This document shows, piece by piece, positions 44,505-52,867 of a stretch of 64,000 nucleotides of DNA. How positions within the stretch are numbered: position 1 is the stretch's first letter; each line of letters begins with the position of its first letter. The translations under genes and the position numbers were made by a program. The stretch is from Sphingopyxis sp. H053. Lineage in GTDB: Bacteria > Pseudomonadota > Alphaproteobacteria > Sphingomonadales > Sphingomonadaceae. The notes beneath the pieces were generated by a model that saw only the letters and a list, made by a program, of their open reading frames with translations, searched no databases and was not told where the DNA came from. The stretch is from NCBI RefSeq assembly GCF_001468225.1, contig NZ_LNRU01000002.1, positions 62,001 through 126,000 on the forward strand, read 5' to 3'.

Positions 44505-45692
44505 ATGACGCGCCTGCTGGCCGCCCTTGCTGTCATTCCCCTGTCGGGGTGCAGCATCGCGGCGGTCGATTATGGCAAGATCCGCCATGCCGAATATGTC
44601 GCCGACCCGCGCTGTACTGCGCAGCCGGGCGCGGTGGTCGATGGCGAAGCGCTGCCCTATTTCTTCGCGACGAGCCGCCTGCCCGACTGCCGCACCGCCG
44701 ATATCGAGCTGCTCCACCACCGCGGCGACCAGATGCGATATGGCCGCTTCAACGCACCGCGCGAGGTCGAGGTCGGCAAGAAAAAGAAGCTGCTCGCGCC
44801 GATCGCCTTCCAGACCTCGGCCGACTGGTGGCGCGCGCTGCAGGCCGAGACCGACCGCAAGCAGGGGCGTGTCCTGCTCTATGTCCACGGCTATCGCGAG
44901 AATTTCTCGACGACGTCGAAGGATGCGGCACAGATCGCGCGCATGACGGGGTTCGACGGCCCGATCATCGAATATAGCTGGCCGTCGCAAGGCAAGGTCC
45001 TGAGCTATGTCGTCGACGAGACGAACATGTACCACGACGTCCGCAATTTCCGCGACTTCCTGAAATCGCTCGCCGAACAGAGCTGGGTGAAGGAGGTCGT
45101 GGTCGTCTCGCACTCGCTCGGCGCTCGGCTCGTGGTTCCCGCGATCGCCTATGTCGACCGCACGTCGAGCAGCGCCGACAGCAGCAATATCTCGAACATC
45201 ATCCTCGCCTCACCCGACATCGACCGCGAAACGTTCGAGCGCGATATCGAGGAGGAAGTGCTGTCGGCGCGGCGCGTCGCGGCGGGTCGCCGGATCACCG
45301 TCTATACATCGCGCGCCGACAAGGCGCTCGCCGCCTCGCGCGCGATCCACGGCTATCCGCGATTGGGCTCGCCCTATTGCTTCAACCCGTTCGAGGCGGC
45401 CGAGCTGAAAGCCAAGGGATTGCCCGAGCGCTGCTACCCCGCCGCGCGCGCCGGCTTGACCGTGATCGACACGACCGACGTGTCGCGCGGGTCGACCGGG
45501 CACAGCAATTTCCTGCGCAGCGCGGTCGCGTGCTGGGACTTCATCGATGTGGTCGCGAACAAGCGCACGCGCCCCGAGCGCGCCGCGACGATATGGGCGC
45601 ATGTGTTCCGGCTGCTCCCCGACCCCGCCGTGCCCAAGGACGGCGACGATGCGATCTGTCACCGGACGCCCGAGATCGAAGAACCGCTGTAA
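44505..45692 (+). CDS. DUF900 alpha/beta hydrolase lipoprotein
   Basis: A 395-residue protein with a lipoprotein signal (lipobox PLSGC, about residues 12-16). The alpha/beta-hydrolase core has LLYVHGYRENF for the oxyanion, VVSHSLGARLV with the nucleophile serine, and a late aspartate/histidine in GSTGHSNFL. DUF900 proteins are thought to be esterases; no substrate is known. It separates cobS from cobT and has no clear link to them. Confidence 0.88.
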   Translation: MTRLLAALAVIPLSGCSIAAVDYGKIRHAEYVADPRCTAQPGAVVDGEALPYFFATSRLPDCRTADIELLHHRGDQMRYGRFNAPREVEVGKKKKLLAPIAFQTSADWWRALQAETDRKQGRVLLYVHGYRENFSTTSKDAAQIARMTGFDGPIIEYSWPSQGKVLSYVVDETNMYHDVRNFRDFLKSLAEQSWVKEVVVVSHSLGARLVVPAIAYVDRTSSSADSSNISNIILASPDIDRETFERDIEEEVLSARRVAAGRRITVYTSRADKALAASRAIHGYPRLGSPYCFNPFEAAELKAKGLPERCYPAARAGLTVIDTTDVSRGSTGHSNFLRSAVACWDFIDVVANKRTRPERAATIWAHVFRLLPDPAVPKDGDDAICHRTPEIEEPL

Positions 45693-45696
45693 GCGG

Positions 45697-45828
45697 CTAG
45701 AAGCCGCACATGATCGCGAAATTGGTGAGCCAGACGACCGGCCCCGCGCCGGTCCACAGCCACAAACCGCCCGCCGCGATCAGGACAAACAGCGCAAGCG
45801 CGATCCAGTCCTGCCGCGCGATCTTCAC
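45697..45828 (-). CDS. Very small membrane protein
   Basis: A 43-residue protein from GTG 45828, with one or two hydrophobic stretches (IALALFVLIAAGGLWLW, VVWLTNFAIMC). The GTG overlaps the MFS gene stop (GTGA), so it is translationally coupled. No family is recognised. Confidence 0.6.
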   Translation of the reverse strand: MKIARQDWIALALFVLIAAGGLWLWTGAGPVVWLTNFAIMCGF

Positions 45829-47042
45829 GCCGGTTGCAGCCGCTTGACCGGCGCGTCGGCGATCGGCAGGTGGACGAGCCCCGCGAACAGCCCGAGCGCG
45901 ATCGAGAAACCCCATGCGATATTATAGCTGCCCGTCGCGTCGAAGATCAGCCCCGCCATCCACGCGCCGAAGAAGCTGCCGAGCTGGTGGCTCAAAAACA
46001 CGATGCCATAGAGCATCGAGAGATAGCGGATGCCGAAGATGCGCCCGACGATGCCGCTGGTGAGCGGCACGGTGCCTAGCCACAGGAAGCCCATCGCGCC
46101 CGCGAAGACGAGCGCGCTCGCATGGCTCAAGGGCAGGAAGAGGAAGAGCGCGATCACCGCCGAGCGTGCGGTGTAGAGCGCCGAAAGCACATATTTCTGG
46201 CGCATCAGGTCGCCCGCGCGGCCGAAGACATATGAGCCGAGGATGTTGAACAGCCCGACGAGCGCGAGCACCTGTGCACCGATCTCGATCCCCAGCCCCT
46301 TGTCGTCGAGATAGGCGGGAAGATGCGTCGCGATGAAGGCGATGTGGAAACCGCAGACGAAGAAGCCGGCGTTGAGCAGCCAGTAACCGCGGTGAACGGC
46401 GGCTTCGCGCAGCGCCTCGCGCGCGGTCTGCTCCTCGGCCTGCAGCGTCCCGGGCGTGTCGGTACGACCCGCAACGCCGATTGCGAGCAGGCCGCACAGC
46501 GCGACGAGCCCCGCCATGATCCACAAAGTCTGGTGATAGCCGATGTCGCCGAGCAACATCGACGCGAGCGGCACGACGAGGAACTGGCCGAGCGAGCCGC
46601 CCGCGGTGACGATACCGAACGCGCTGCTGCGCTTTTCGGGGCTGACGACGCGCCCGACCGCACCGAGCACGACGACGAAGGTCGTCGCGGACTGCGCCAT
46701 ACCGATCAGCAGTCCGAAACTGATATGCAGCCCGATCGCGTTGGTCGCGAACGCCGCGCCGATCAGCCCGAGCGCATAGAGCAGCGCCCCGCCGAGCACG
46801 ACGCGCCCCGCGCCATGCTTGTCGGCGAGCGCGCCGACGAAGGGCTGAACGAGGCCGAAGAGCAGGTTCTGAAGCGCCATCGCAAGCCCGAAGTCGGAGC
46901 GGCTGATGCCGATATCGACGCTCATCTGCGGCAGGAACAGGCCGAACGACTGGCGCACGCCCATCGCGAGCGTGACGATGAACGCCGCGCAGGCGATGAC
47001 GACCCAGGGCTTTTTCATGGGGGAGAGTGCGGGGGAGGACAT
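45825..47042 (-). CDS. MFS transporter
   Basis: A 405-residue permease with 12 helices in two sets of six. The first set starts PWVVIACAAFIVTLAMGVRQSFG, and GALADKHGAGRVVLGG is the cytoplasmic loop between helices 2 and 3. It resembles the monocarboxylate/oxalate-type MFS group by the early GVRQSFGLFLPQM. The substrate is unknown. The stop overlaps the small protein above. Confidence 0.9.
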   Translation of the reverse strand: MSSPALSPMKKPWVVIACAAFIVTLAMGVRQSFGLFLPQMSVDIGISRSDFGLAMALQNLLFGLVQPFVGALADKHGAGRVVLGGALLYALGLIGAAFATNAIGLHISFGLLIGMAQSATTFVVVLGAVGRVVSPEKRSSAFGIVTAGGSLGQFLVVPLASMLLGDIGYHQTLWIMAGLVALCGLLAIGVAGRTDTPGTLQAEEQTAREALREAAVHRGYWLLNAGFFVCGFHIAFIATHLPAYLDDKGLGIEIGAQVLALVGLFNILGSYVFGRAGDLMRQKYVLSALYTARSAVIALFLFLPLSHASALVFAGAMGFLWLGTVPLTSGIVGRIFGIRYLSMLYGIVFLSHQLGSFFGAWMAGLIFDATGSYNIAWGFSIALGLFAGLVHLPIADAPVKRLQPA

Positions 47043-47127
47043 AGGCCGCGGATGCGCCTCCCTTCCGTTTGCGTCAAGCGAGCTTAGCTATATTCCCACC
47101 AAGCCAAAAGCTGGGTAGCAAAGCAAA

Positions 47128-47583
47128 CCCTCCCCCTTGATGGGGGAGGCAGCGAGACTTGCCAGCTTGCTGGCTAGTCGCAGCGGTAGGGGTGTGGTTG
47201 CGCCATGAAAAGAACGCCACCGGATGGCTCCACCCAGCGGGCAAGGCGATTGCGGACGGACATGACGGACGCCGAACGCAAAATCTGGACGCTGCTGCGC
47301 ACGGCCTTTCCGGATTGGCGCTTCCGCCGCCAAGTCCCTATCCGCCAATATATCGCCGACTTTGCCAGCCACCGTGCCCGGCTCGTAATCGAAATCGACG
47401 GTGGCCAGCACAATGAAAAAATTGATGGCCCGCGCACGGCGATCATCGAAAATGACGGCTATCGCGTGGTTCGTTTCTGGAACAATGATGTGCTCGCCAA
47501 TATTGACGGTGTCGCTACCCTTCTGACAAAGGCTTTGGACGAGACGTCACCCCCACCCAACCCTCCCCCATCAAGGGGGAGGG
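47128..47583. mobile_element. Candidate mobile element: DUF559 gene between inverted palindromic arms (copy B)
   Basis: The left arm (47128-47197) begins CCCTCCCCCTTGATGGGGGA, then an inner stem with GCGAGACTTGCCAGC, then GGTAGGGGTG. The right arm (47548-47583) is CACCCCCACC followed by the inverted CCCTCCCCC/GGGGGAGGG stem; it lacks the inner stem. The outer 22 bases are inverted copies of each other and differ from copy A. The gene inside starts 7 bases after the left arm. Confidence 0.7.
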
Positions 47584-47609
47584 CTTTAGAAGACCGCCCC
47601 GCACGATGA
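47205..47609 (+). CDS. DUF559 protein (Vsr-like PD-(D/E)XK nuclease), copy B, inside a repeat pair
   Basis: A 134-residue DUF559 protein with [29 protein letters not shown], candidate acids in ADF and [10 protein letters not shown], and the last strand [11 protein letters not shown]. The last 27 residues are read from the right arm ([15 protein letters not shown]). The stop TGA overlaps the cobT start ATG (ATGA), exactly as copy A overlaps aroC. The two DUF559 proteins are clearly related but far from identical. Confidence 0.85.
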   Translation: MKRTPPDGSTQRARRLRTDMTDAERKIWTLLRTAFPDWRFRRQVPIRQYIADFASHRARLVIEIDGGQHNEKIDGPRTAIIENDGYRVVRFWNNDVLANIDGVATLLTKALDETSPPPNPPPSRGRALEDRPAR

Positions 47610-49429
47610 CTGCCCAATCTCCCCTCGACGATTTCAAGGCCGCCCTGTCGAGCGTCGCGCGCGCGGTCACCCGCGATGCCGAGGTCGAGGTCGGCTTTAC
47701 CGCCGACGCGCCCGCGCAGATCGGCAAGGCGATCAAGGTGCCGACGCCGTCGCGCACGCTGCCCGCCGATCAGGTCGCCGAGGCGCGCGGCTTTGCCGAC
47801 TCCTATGCTTTGCGCATGAAGCATCACAGCGAGAAACTGCACGCTGCGGCGCGCCCCGCCGATCCGGTCGCCGCCGCCGCGTTCGACGCGATGGAGCGCG
47901 CGCGGGTCGAAGCATTGGGCGCGCGCCATATGAACGGCATGCGCGGCAACCTTGCCGCCAGCCTCGCGATGCGGATGCGCAGCGATCCGATCAGCCGCGC
48001 GCAGGGCCGCGAGGACGTGCCGATGTCGAGCGCGCTCGAATTGATGCTGCGCGAGGCGCTGACCGGCGAGCAGGCGCCGCAGGGGACCGAGACCGGCCTG
48101 TCGCTGGTGCGCGAATGGATCACTAACGAGGCGGGCGGTGACCTCACCGCGCTGTCGATGCTCCTCGACGACCAAGCCGCCTTTGCCGAAACCGCGAAGC
48201 TCGCGCTGCGCCATCTCGACCTGATCCAGGGCGACGAGCCGCTGGAGGAAGGCAGCGAGGACGGCGGCGAGCAGGACGAGAGCGAAGCCGAGGAAAGCCA
48301 GGAAGAGCAGGAAAGCGAAGACGGCGGCGCCGGTGAAAGCCAGGTCGACGCGCGCGCCGAAATGGCGGGCGATCAGGCCGACGACGGCGACAGCGACCCC
48401 GACGCGCAGGAAATGGAGGCCGACGGCGAGCCCGAAATGGGCGGCGAAGGCGACGAGGGCATGCTGCCCGTGCGCCCCAACCGCCTGCCGAGCGACATTC
48501 CCGATTTCAACTATCTGCGCTTCACCGAAAAGCACGACGAGATCATCGCCGCGACCGAGCTGTGCGACGCCGACGAGCTGACGCGGCTGCGCGCCTATCT
48601 CGACACGCAAATGCAGCATCTGCAAGGCGCGGTGACCAAGCTCGCCAACCGGCTGCAGCGCCGGTTGATGGCGCAGCAGAACCGCGCGTGGGATTTCGAT
48701 CAGGAGGAAGGCCAGCTCGACGCCGCGCGGCTCGCGCGCGTCATCGTCTCGCCGGGCCAGTCGCTGTCATACAAGATCGAGCGCGATACCGATTTCCGCG
48801 ACACCGTCGTCACCTTGCTGATCGACAATTCGGGATCGATGCGCGGGCGGCCGATCAGCATCGCCGCGATCAGCGCCGACATTCTCGCGCGCACGCTCGA
48901 ACGCTGCGGCGTGAAGACCGAAATCCTCGGCTTCACGACGCGGACGTGGAAGGGCGGGCAGAGCCGCGAGGACTGGCTCGCCGCGGGGCGCCCCGCGCAT
49001 CCCGGCCGCCTCAACGACCTCCGTCACATCATCTACAAGCCCGCCGACGAACCCTATCGCCGCGCGCGCAAGTCGCTCGGGCTGATGATGCGCGAAGGGC
49101 TGCTCAAAGAGAATATCGACGGAGAGGCGCTGACGTGGGCGCACAGCCGCATCATCGGCCGTCCCGAAGAACGCAAGATATTGATGGTGATTTCGGACGG
49201 CGCGCCGGTCGACGACAGCACGCTGTCGGTGAACCACGGCGCCTATCTCGACCAGCATCTGCGCCAGGTGATCGACTGGATCGAAAACCGTTCGCCGGTC
49301 GAGCTGTGCGCGATCGGCATCGGCCACGACGTGACGCGCTATTACAGCCGCGCGGTGACGATCATGGACGCCGAGCAATTGGGCGGCACGATGGTCGAGC
49401 AGCTCGCGGGGCTGTTCGACATCGACTAG
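47606..49429 (+). CDS. cobT: Cobaltochelatase subunit CobT-like VWA protein
   Basis: A 607-residue partner of CobS. The N-terminal half is helical, the central part is an acidic linker ([18 protein letters not shown] and more), and the C-terminal third is a von Willebrand A domain with the MIDAS motif [11 protein letters not shown]. It forms a chaperone ring with CobS. It overlaps the DUF559 gene by 4 bases upstream, and the LysR stop by 4 bases downstream (CTAG). Confidence 0.94.
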   Translation: MTAQSPLDDFKAALSSVARAVTRDAEVEVGFTADAPAQIGKAIKVPTPSRTLPADQVAEARGFADSYALRMKHHSEKLHAAARPADPVAAAAFDAMERARVEALGARHMNGMRGNLAASLAMRMRSDPISRAQGREDVPMSSALELMLREALTGEQAPQGTETGLSLVREWITNEAGGDLTALSMLLDDQAAFAETAKLALRHLDLIQGDEPLEEGSEDGGEQDESEAEESQEEQESEDGGAGESQVDARAEMAGDQADDGDSDPDAQEMEADGEPEMGGEGDEGMLPVRPNRLPSDIPDFNYLRFTEKHDEIIAATELCDADELTRLRAYLDTQMQHLQGAVTKLANRLQRRLMAQQNRAWDFDQEEGQLDAARLARVIVSPGQSLSYKIERDTDFRDTVVTLLIDNSGSMRGRPISIAAISADILARTLERCGVKTEILGFTTRTWKGGQSREDWLAAGRPAHPGRLNDLRHIIYKPADEPYRRARKSLGLMMREGLLKENIDGEALTWAHSRIIGRPEERKILMVISDGAPVDDSTLSVNHGAYLDQHLRQVIDWIENRSPVELCAIGIGHDVTRYYSRAVTIMDAEQLGGTMVEQLAGLFDID

Positions 49430-50334
49430 CGCGCGGGAGCCGTCACCTCGCCGGGGCCGGCGATATGACGCGTCAAGGCATCGACCAGATAGGCAAAGAC
49501 ACGGTCGAAGCGGCTTAACGAACGCAGATCGGGGTGCATGAGCAACCACATCTCGACCTCGGGCGCGAAATCGGCGGGAAGCAGACGCACCAGTCCACCC
49601 GACAGCGGCGCGTGGCACACGCCGATACCGCACCCCGCCCGGATCGCCGCGAGCTGCGCCATGTCGCTATCGGACCGCAGCGCGAAGTCGTCGCGCGCGA
49701 TGCGCTTCCCCGCCACGCGAAAAATATCGGTGTAGGCGAACGGGCGGTCGAACCCGATCAGCCGGTGCTCTCGCAGATCCTCGGTCCGCTCCACCGCCGG
49801 CCGGCTGCGCAAATAGGCGGGGTGGGCATAGAGGCCGAGCTCGAAGGCGCCGATCCGCGCCGCGACCAGCGCGTCCTGTCGCGGGGGCGCCATGCGCACC
49901 GCAATATCGGCCGCCCGCCGCATCACATCTTCGTCGCTGTTCGACACCGCCAGCTCGACCACGAGCCCCGGCCACCGGTCCATCATGTCGCGTATGATCG
50001 GCGGCAGAATCTCGGCCGCGGTCACTTCGCTGGCGGCGATCCGGATGCTTCCTTCCATGGCATCGCGGCCACCCGACGCCGCACGGGTCAGCGCCCCGGC
50101 GGCATCGGCCAGCGCCCGCGCATGCGGCATCAGCGCGAGCGCGGCGTCGGTCGGGGACAGCCCGTCGGGCGTGCGGAGAAAAAGGCTTTTGCCCAGCGCC
50201 GCTTCGAGCGTTTTGATATGACGGCCCATCGTCGGCTGGCTGATCCGCAACCGCCGTCCGGCGGCGGACAGCGACCCCGCCTCCATCACCGCTAGGAAGC
50301 TTCGGTAAAGCGACCAATCCACATCTCTTATCAT
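49426..50334 (-). CDS. LysR-family transcriptional regulator
   Basis: A 302-residue regulator. The winged helix is residues 1-65: [20 protein letters not shown] and the recognition part [18 protein letters not shown], followed by the linker helix and a two-lobed effector domain beginning SIRIAASEV. It is divergent from a cupin gene, its likely target, and a palindrome overlaps its start codon. Confidence 0.92.
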   Translation of the reverse strand: MIRDVDWSLYRSFLAVMEAGSLSAAGRRLRISQPTMGRHIKTLEAALGKSLFLRTPDGLSPTDAALALMPHARALADAAGALTRAASGGRDAMEGSIRIAASEVTAAEILPPIIRDMMDRWPGLVVELAVSNSDEDVMRRAADIAVRMAPPRQDALVAARIGAFELGLYAHPAYLRSRPAVERTEDLREHRLIGFDRPFAYTDIFRVAGKRIARDDFALRSDSDMAQLAAIRAGCGIGVCHAPLSGGLVRLLPADFAPEVEMWLLMHPDLRSLSRFDRVFAYLVDALTRHIAGPGEVTAPAR

Positions 50335-50379
50335 TCATATGTGAATGGCAGATATGGCAATTTATGCAATATCGTTGCC
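50332..50379. promoter_or_regulatory. Likely LysR operators in the LysR-cupin gap
   Basis: Two inverted repeats: CATTCA-TATG-TGAATG (50332-50347), whose left arm contains the LysR start codon, and GGCAA-N14-TTGCC (50356-50379). The second has the T-N11-A-like spread expected of LysR sites. Together they would let the regulator control itself and the cupin gene. Confidence 0.5.
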
Positions 50380-50417
50380 GCCTGTGGCCGCCTAGGGCGA
50401 GCCATCAGGAGAAAATC

Positions 50418-50915
50418 ATGCCCCCACAATCGCTCAACATCTTCACCCAGGCTTGCGCGCCGCTTCCCGAACCGATCCGCGCGACCGGCCCCGCGGCCGA
50501 ACGCTATGCCGTCGACGTCGCCATGGCGGGCGCGCTGCTCGGAATGGAGCGGCTCGGTTGTAACATCTTCGTTGTGCCGCCCGGGAAACGCGCCTTCCCC
50601 CTTCACAACCATCATGCGACCGAAGAGCTTTTCGTGATCCTGGAAGGCACCGGATCGTTCCGGCAGGGGAATGATTCCGTCCCGGTCGGGCCGGGGGACA
50701 TGCTGGCCTGCCCTGCTGGCGGGGCCGACAGCGCGCACCAGATCGTCAACGACGGAACGCAGCCGCTGCGCTATCTGGCGATAAGCACCCGCCCCGAGCT
50801 CGACGTCATCGAATATCCCGACAGCGGCAAGACCAGGGTGATTGCGGGCGGCACGGGCTTCGACCTGCTGGTCGCCCGCGATGCCGCGACGCCGGGCTAT
50901 TGGGACGGCGAATAG
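50418..50915 (+). CDS. Cupin-domain protein (LysR-linked)
   Basis: A 165-residue single cupin. The metal ligands are in FPLHNHHATEELFVILEG and the later LACPAGGADSAHQIVN. GGAGAA precedes the ATG. It resembles small cupins found next to LysR regulators; the substrate is unknown. A leftward-reading terminator for the facing gene follows at 50946-50976. Confidence 0.85.
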   Translation: MPPQSLNIFTQACAPLPEPIRATGPAAERYAVDVAMAGALLGMERLGCNIFVVPPGKRAFPLHNHHATEELFVILEGTGSFRQGNDSVPVGPGDMLACPAGGADSAHQIVNDGTQPLRYLAISTRPELDVIEYPDSGKTRVIAGGTGFDLLVARDAATPGYWDGE

Positions 50916-50945
50916 TCGCGAGGTTATCCGGCCGTCGATCGAACG

Positions 50946-50976
50946 AAAAAAGGGGAACGGCAACACCGCTCCCCTT
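50946..50976 (-). terminator. Rho-independent terminator for the metal-binding-domain gene
   Basis: On the minus strand AAGGGGAGCGG pairs with CCGTTCCCCTT around a short loop and runs into six T (six A on the + strand at 50946-50951). It is placed to end transcripts of the gene at 51017-51460. Confidence 0.75.
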
Positions 50977-51016
50977 CCCTGCTTCGTGAGGCCATCCGGC
51001 CTGTGCCGAAAGCCCC

Positions 51017-51460
51017 CTATTTCTTCTTGCCGGTCCACGCCTCGGGATCGAACCCTTCGAGCGTGTCGCCCTTTGCCCCGGCGGCAATCTCTTCCGCGGT
51101 CAGGAACTTGATCGCGACGCCGCCGGCCTTGGTGCTGCCCCAGCTCATCGCCGTGATCCGGCTGTCGCCATATTTGGCGCCGATCACGGCATCGGCGCCC
51201 AGCTTTTCGCCGCGTTCCCAAATCTCGTTGTAGATTTTCTGCTGCGATGCTTCCTTGCTGAAAATCGTCGCCTTGCGGACCCCCGCAGTCACCACGCCGA
51301 TGATCTTGTACGGCTTGTCGGTGATGTCATAAGGGAAAACGGGCACACCCATTTCCTCGTTGACCATCACATAGGCGACATCCTTTTTCTTCGCGATTGC
51401 GGGTGTCGAAACCGCCATTGCGGCGATGCTCACCACCGCCAGAATCTTTGCATATTTCAT
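51017..51460 (-). CDS. Exported heavy-metal-binding-domain-like protein
   Basis: A 147-residue protein with a Sec signal (residues 1-23, ending MAVSTPAIAKKK). The mature part has KIIGVVTAGVRKATIFS and GEKLGADAVIGAKYGDSRI, which resemble the YbjQ/heavy-metal-binding fold. The C-terminus is EAWTGKKK. The ATG at 51460 is chosen over upstream frames because of the signal. Function unknown. Confidence 0.75.
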   Translation of the reverse strand: MKYAKILAVVSIAAMAVSTPAIAKKKDVAYVMVNEEMGVPVFPYDITDKPYKIIGVVTAGVRKATIFSKEASQQKIYNEIWERGEKLGADAVIGAKYGDSRITAMSWGSTKAGGVAIKFLTAEEIAAGAKGDTLEGFDPEAWTGKKK

Positions 51461-51586
51461 CGTCTGCTCCCCCCTGGTTAACCCGCAACAATTCTCTCTC
51501 CTTTTCAACCGGGTCAACAAGATTCTGGCTTGGCAACTTCGCCTATTCATGGCCTATCTGACGCGGGGTTGCAGGGGGGGCAGATA

Positions 51587-52153
51587 ATGGCATTGATATT
51601 CGGCGCGGCGGTGGCCGTTTTACTTGCGGCATCGGCGCAGTCCGCCGCCGCCGTCGAAACAAGCAATGCAGCAGAACCGGCCCCGGCGATCGCCGCCCAG
51701 CCCGCCATCGCGCCGCTGGTTCTGAAACGCGATACGCCGATTCACTTCATGGTGGTGTCGGAGGTGACGACGAAGACCCACACGCAAGGACATCGGTTCA
51801 GGTTGCGCGTCGACAAGCCGGTGCTCATCGACGGCGCCCTCGCGCTGCCCGTCGGCACGACGGCGTGGGGCGAAGTGCTCGCCGCGAAGAAGAGCGGCAG
51901 TGCGGGTAAATCGGGGTCGCTGGAGGCGCGGCTGCTTTATGTCGACGTCGAGGGATACCGGGTGCCGATCAGCGGCAACAATACCGCCAAGGGAGCGGGC
52001 GGCGGCGCCGAGACCGCGCTGGGCGTCATCGCGCTGGGGCCGCTCGGCCTGCTCGCCCGAGGCAATAATGCGAAGATCAAGGCCGGCGAGCTGATGACCG
52101 GCTTTGTCGAACAGGACACCGAAATTCCACGCCCGAAGCCGGCCGCACGGTGA
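51587..52153 (+). CDS. Exported protein, first of a tandem pair
   Basis: A 188-residue exported protein (signal to about residue 22, SAQSAAAVET), then an Ala/Pro linker and a beta-rich domain: LKRDTPIHFMVVSEVTTKTH, FRLRVDKPVLIDGALALPVG and LEARLLYVDVEGYRVPISGN. A Gly/Ala-rich hydrophobic hairpin (ALGVIALGPLGLLARG) follows. The next gene encodes the same kind of domain. Function unknown; the pattern suggests an envelope-associated beta protein. Confidence 0.8.
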   Translation: MALIFGAAVAVLLAASAQSAAAVETSNAAEPAPAIAAQPAIAPLVLKRDTPIHFMVVSEVTTKTHTQGHRFRLRVDKPVLIDGALALPVGTTAWGEVLAAKKSGSAGKSGSLEARLLYVDVEGYRVPISGNNTAKGAGGGAETALGVIALGPLGLLARGNNAKIKAGELMTGFVEQDTEIPRPKPAAR

Positions 52154-52674
52154 AACAACATCGCGCCTTTCTTGCCGCGATCGGACTGGTCCTTGCATAT
52201 CCGGCCGCCGGCGAAGAACCCGTAGCAGCCCCTGCCGCATCGGCTTCACGCCTCCACGTGCCGTCGGGCACCTTGATCGAGCTTGTCACGCGCGATGCCG
52301 TTTCGACCAAGAAGAATGAAAAGGGCGACCTTCTCTACCTGAAAGTCGCGGTGCCCGTGATCGTCGACGGGGTGATCGCGATACCCGCCGATACCGTCGT
52401 CGTCGCTCAGCTGACGCGCGCCGAAAAGCGCGGTGCGTTCGGCCGGTCGGGCAAGCTCGACGTGCAACTGCTCTACGCCGAATTGCCCGGTGGCCCGCTC
52501 CGCGTCAGCGGTACGCTGGAGGCGCGCGGCGAGAAGGATGGCGGCGACGACGCCGCGACCGCCGCCGCCTTTCTGCTCCTGCCCTTTCTTTCCACCGGCC
52601 GCAGTGCCGAAATCCCCGCCGGTTCGGCGGCTTCGGCGCGCCTCGACCGCGACATATGGGTCGATCGGCGCTGA
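52150..52674 (+). CDS. Exported protein, second of a tandem pair
   Basis: A 174-residue exported protein from a GTG that overlaps the previous stop. After the signal (residues 1-20) it has LHVPSGTLIELVTRDAVSTKK, LKVAVPVIVDGVIAIPADT and AEKRGAFGRSGKLDVQLLYAE, clearly alike to the first gene (VDG-ALxP, SGK-LE/D-LLY), then a hydrophobic Ala/Leu stretch and a charged tail. The pair likely arose by duplication and is co-translated. Confidence 0.8.
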   Translation: MKQHRAFLAAIGLVLAYPAAGEEPVAAPAASASRLHVPSGTLIELVTRDAVSTKKNEKGDLLYLKVAVPVIVDGVIAIPADTVVVAQLTRAEKRGAFGRSGKLDVQLLYAELPGGPLRVSGTLEARGEKDGGDDAATAAAFLLLPFLSTGRSAEIPAGSAASARLDRDIWVDRR

Positions 52675-52867
52675 CCGGACACCGCCCGAACGCGCTGGCC
52701 GCGCGCAGGGTGACAACGGCTTTTGCCCTCGTTACAACCTCTTCCCGGTGCAGCAGGGACTCGCGGCCTGACGACGAGAGCCACTGTATCAACATATGTG
52801 CTGAGGGGTCGCCGGCATGACTTGGGGCCGCATCGTCTTGGTGCGTGGCTGAGGGGGCGACTGACAC

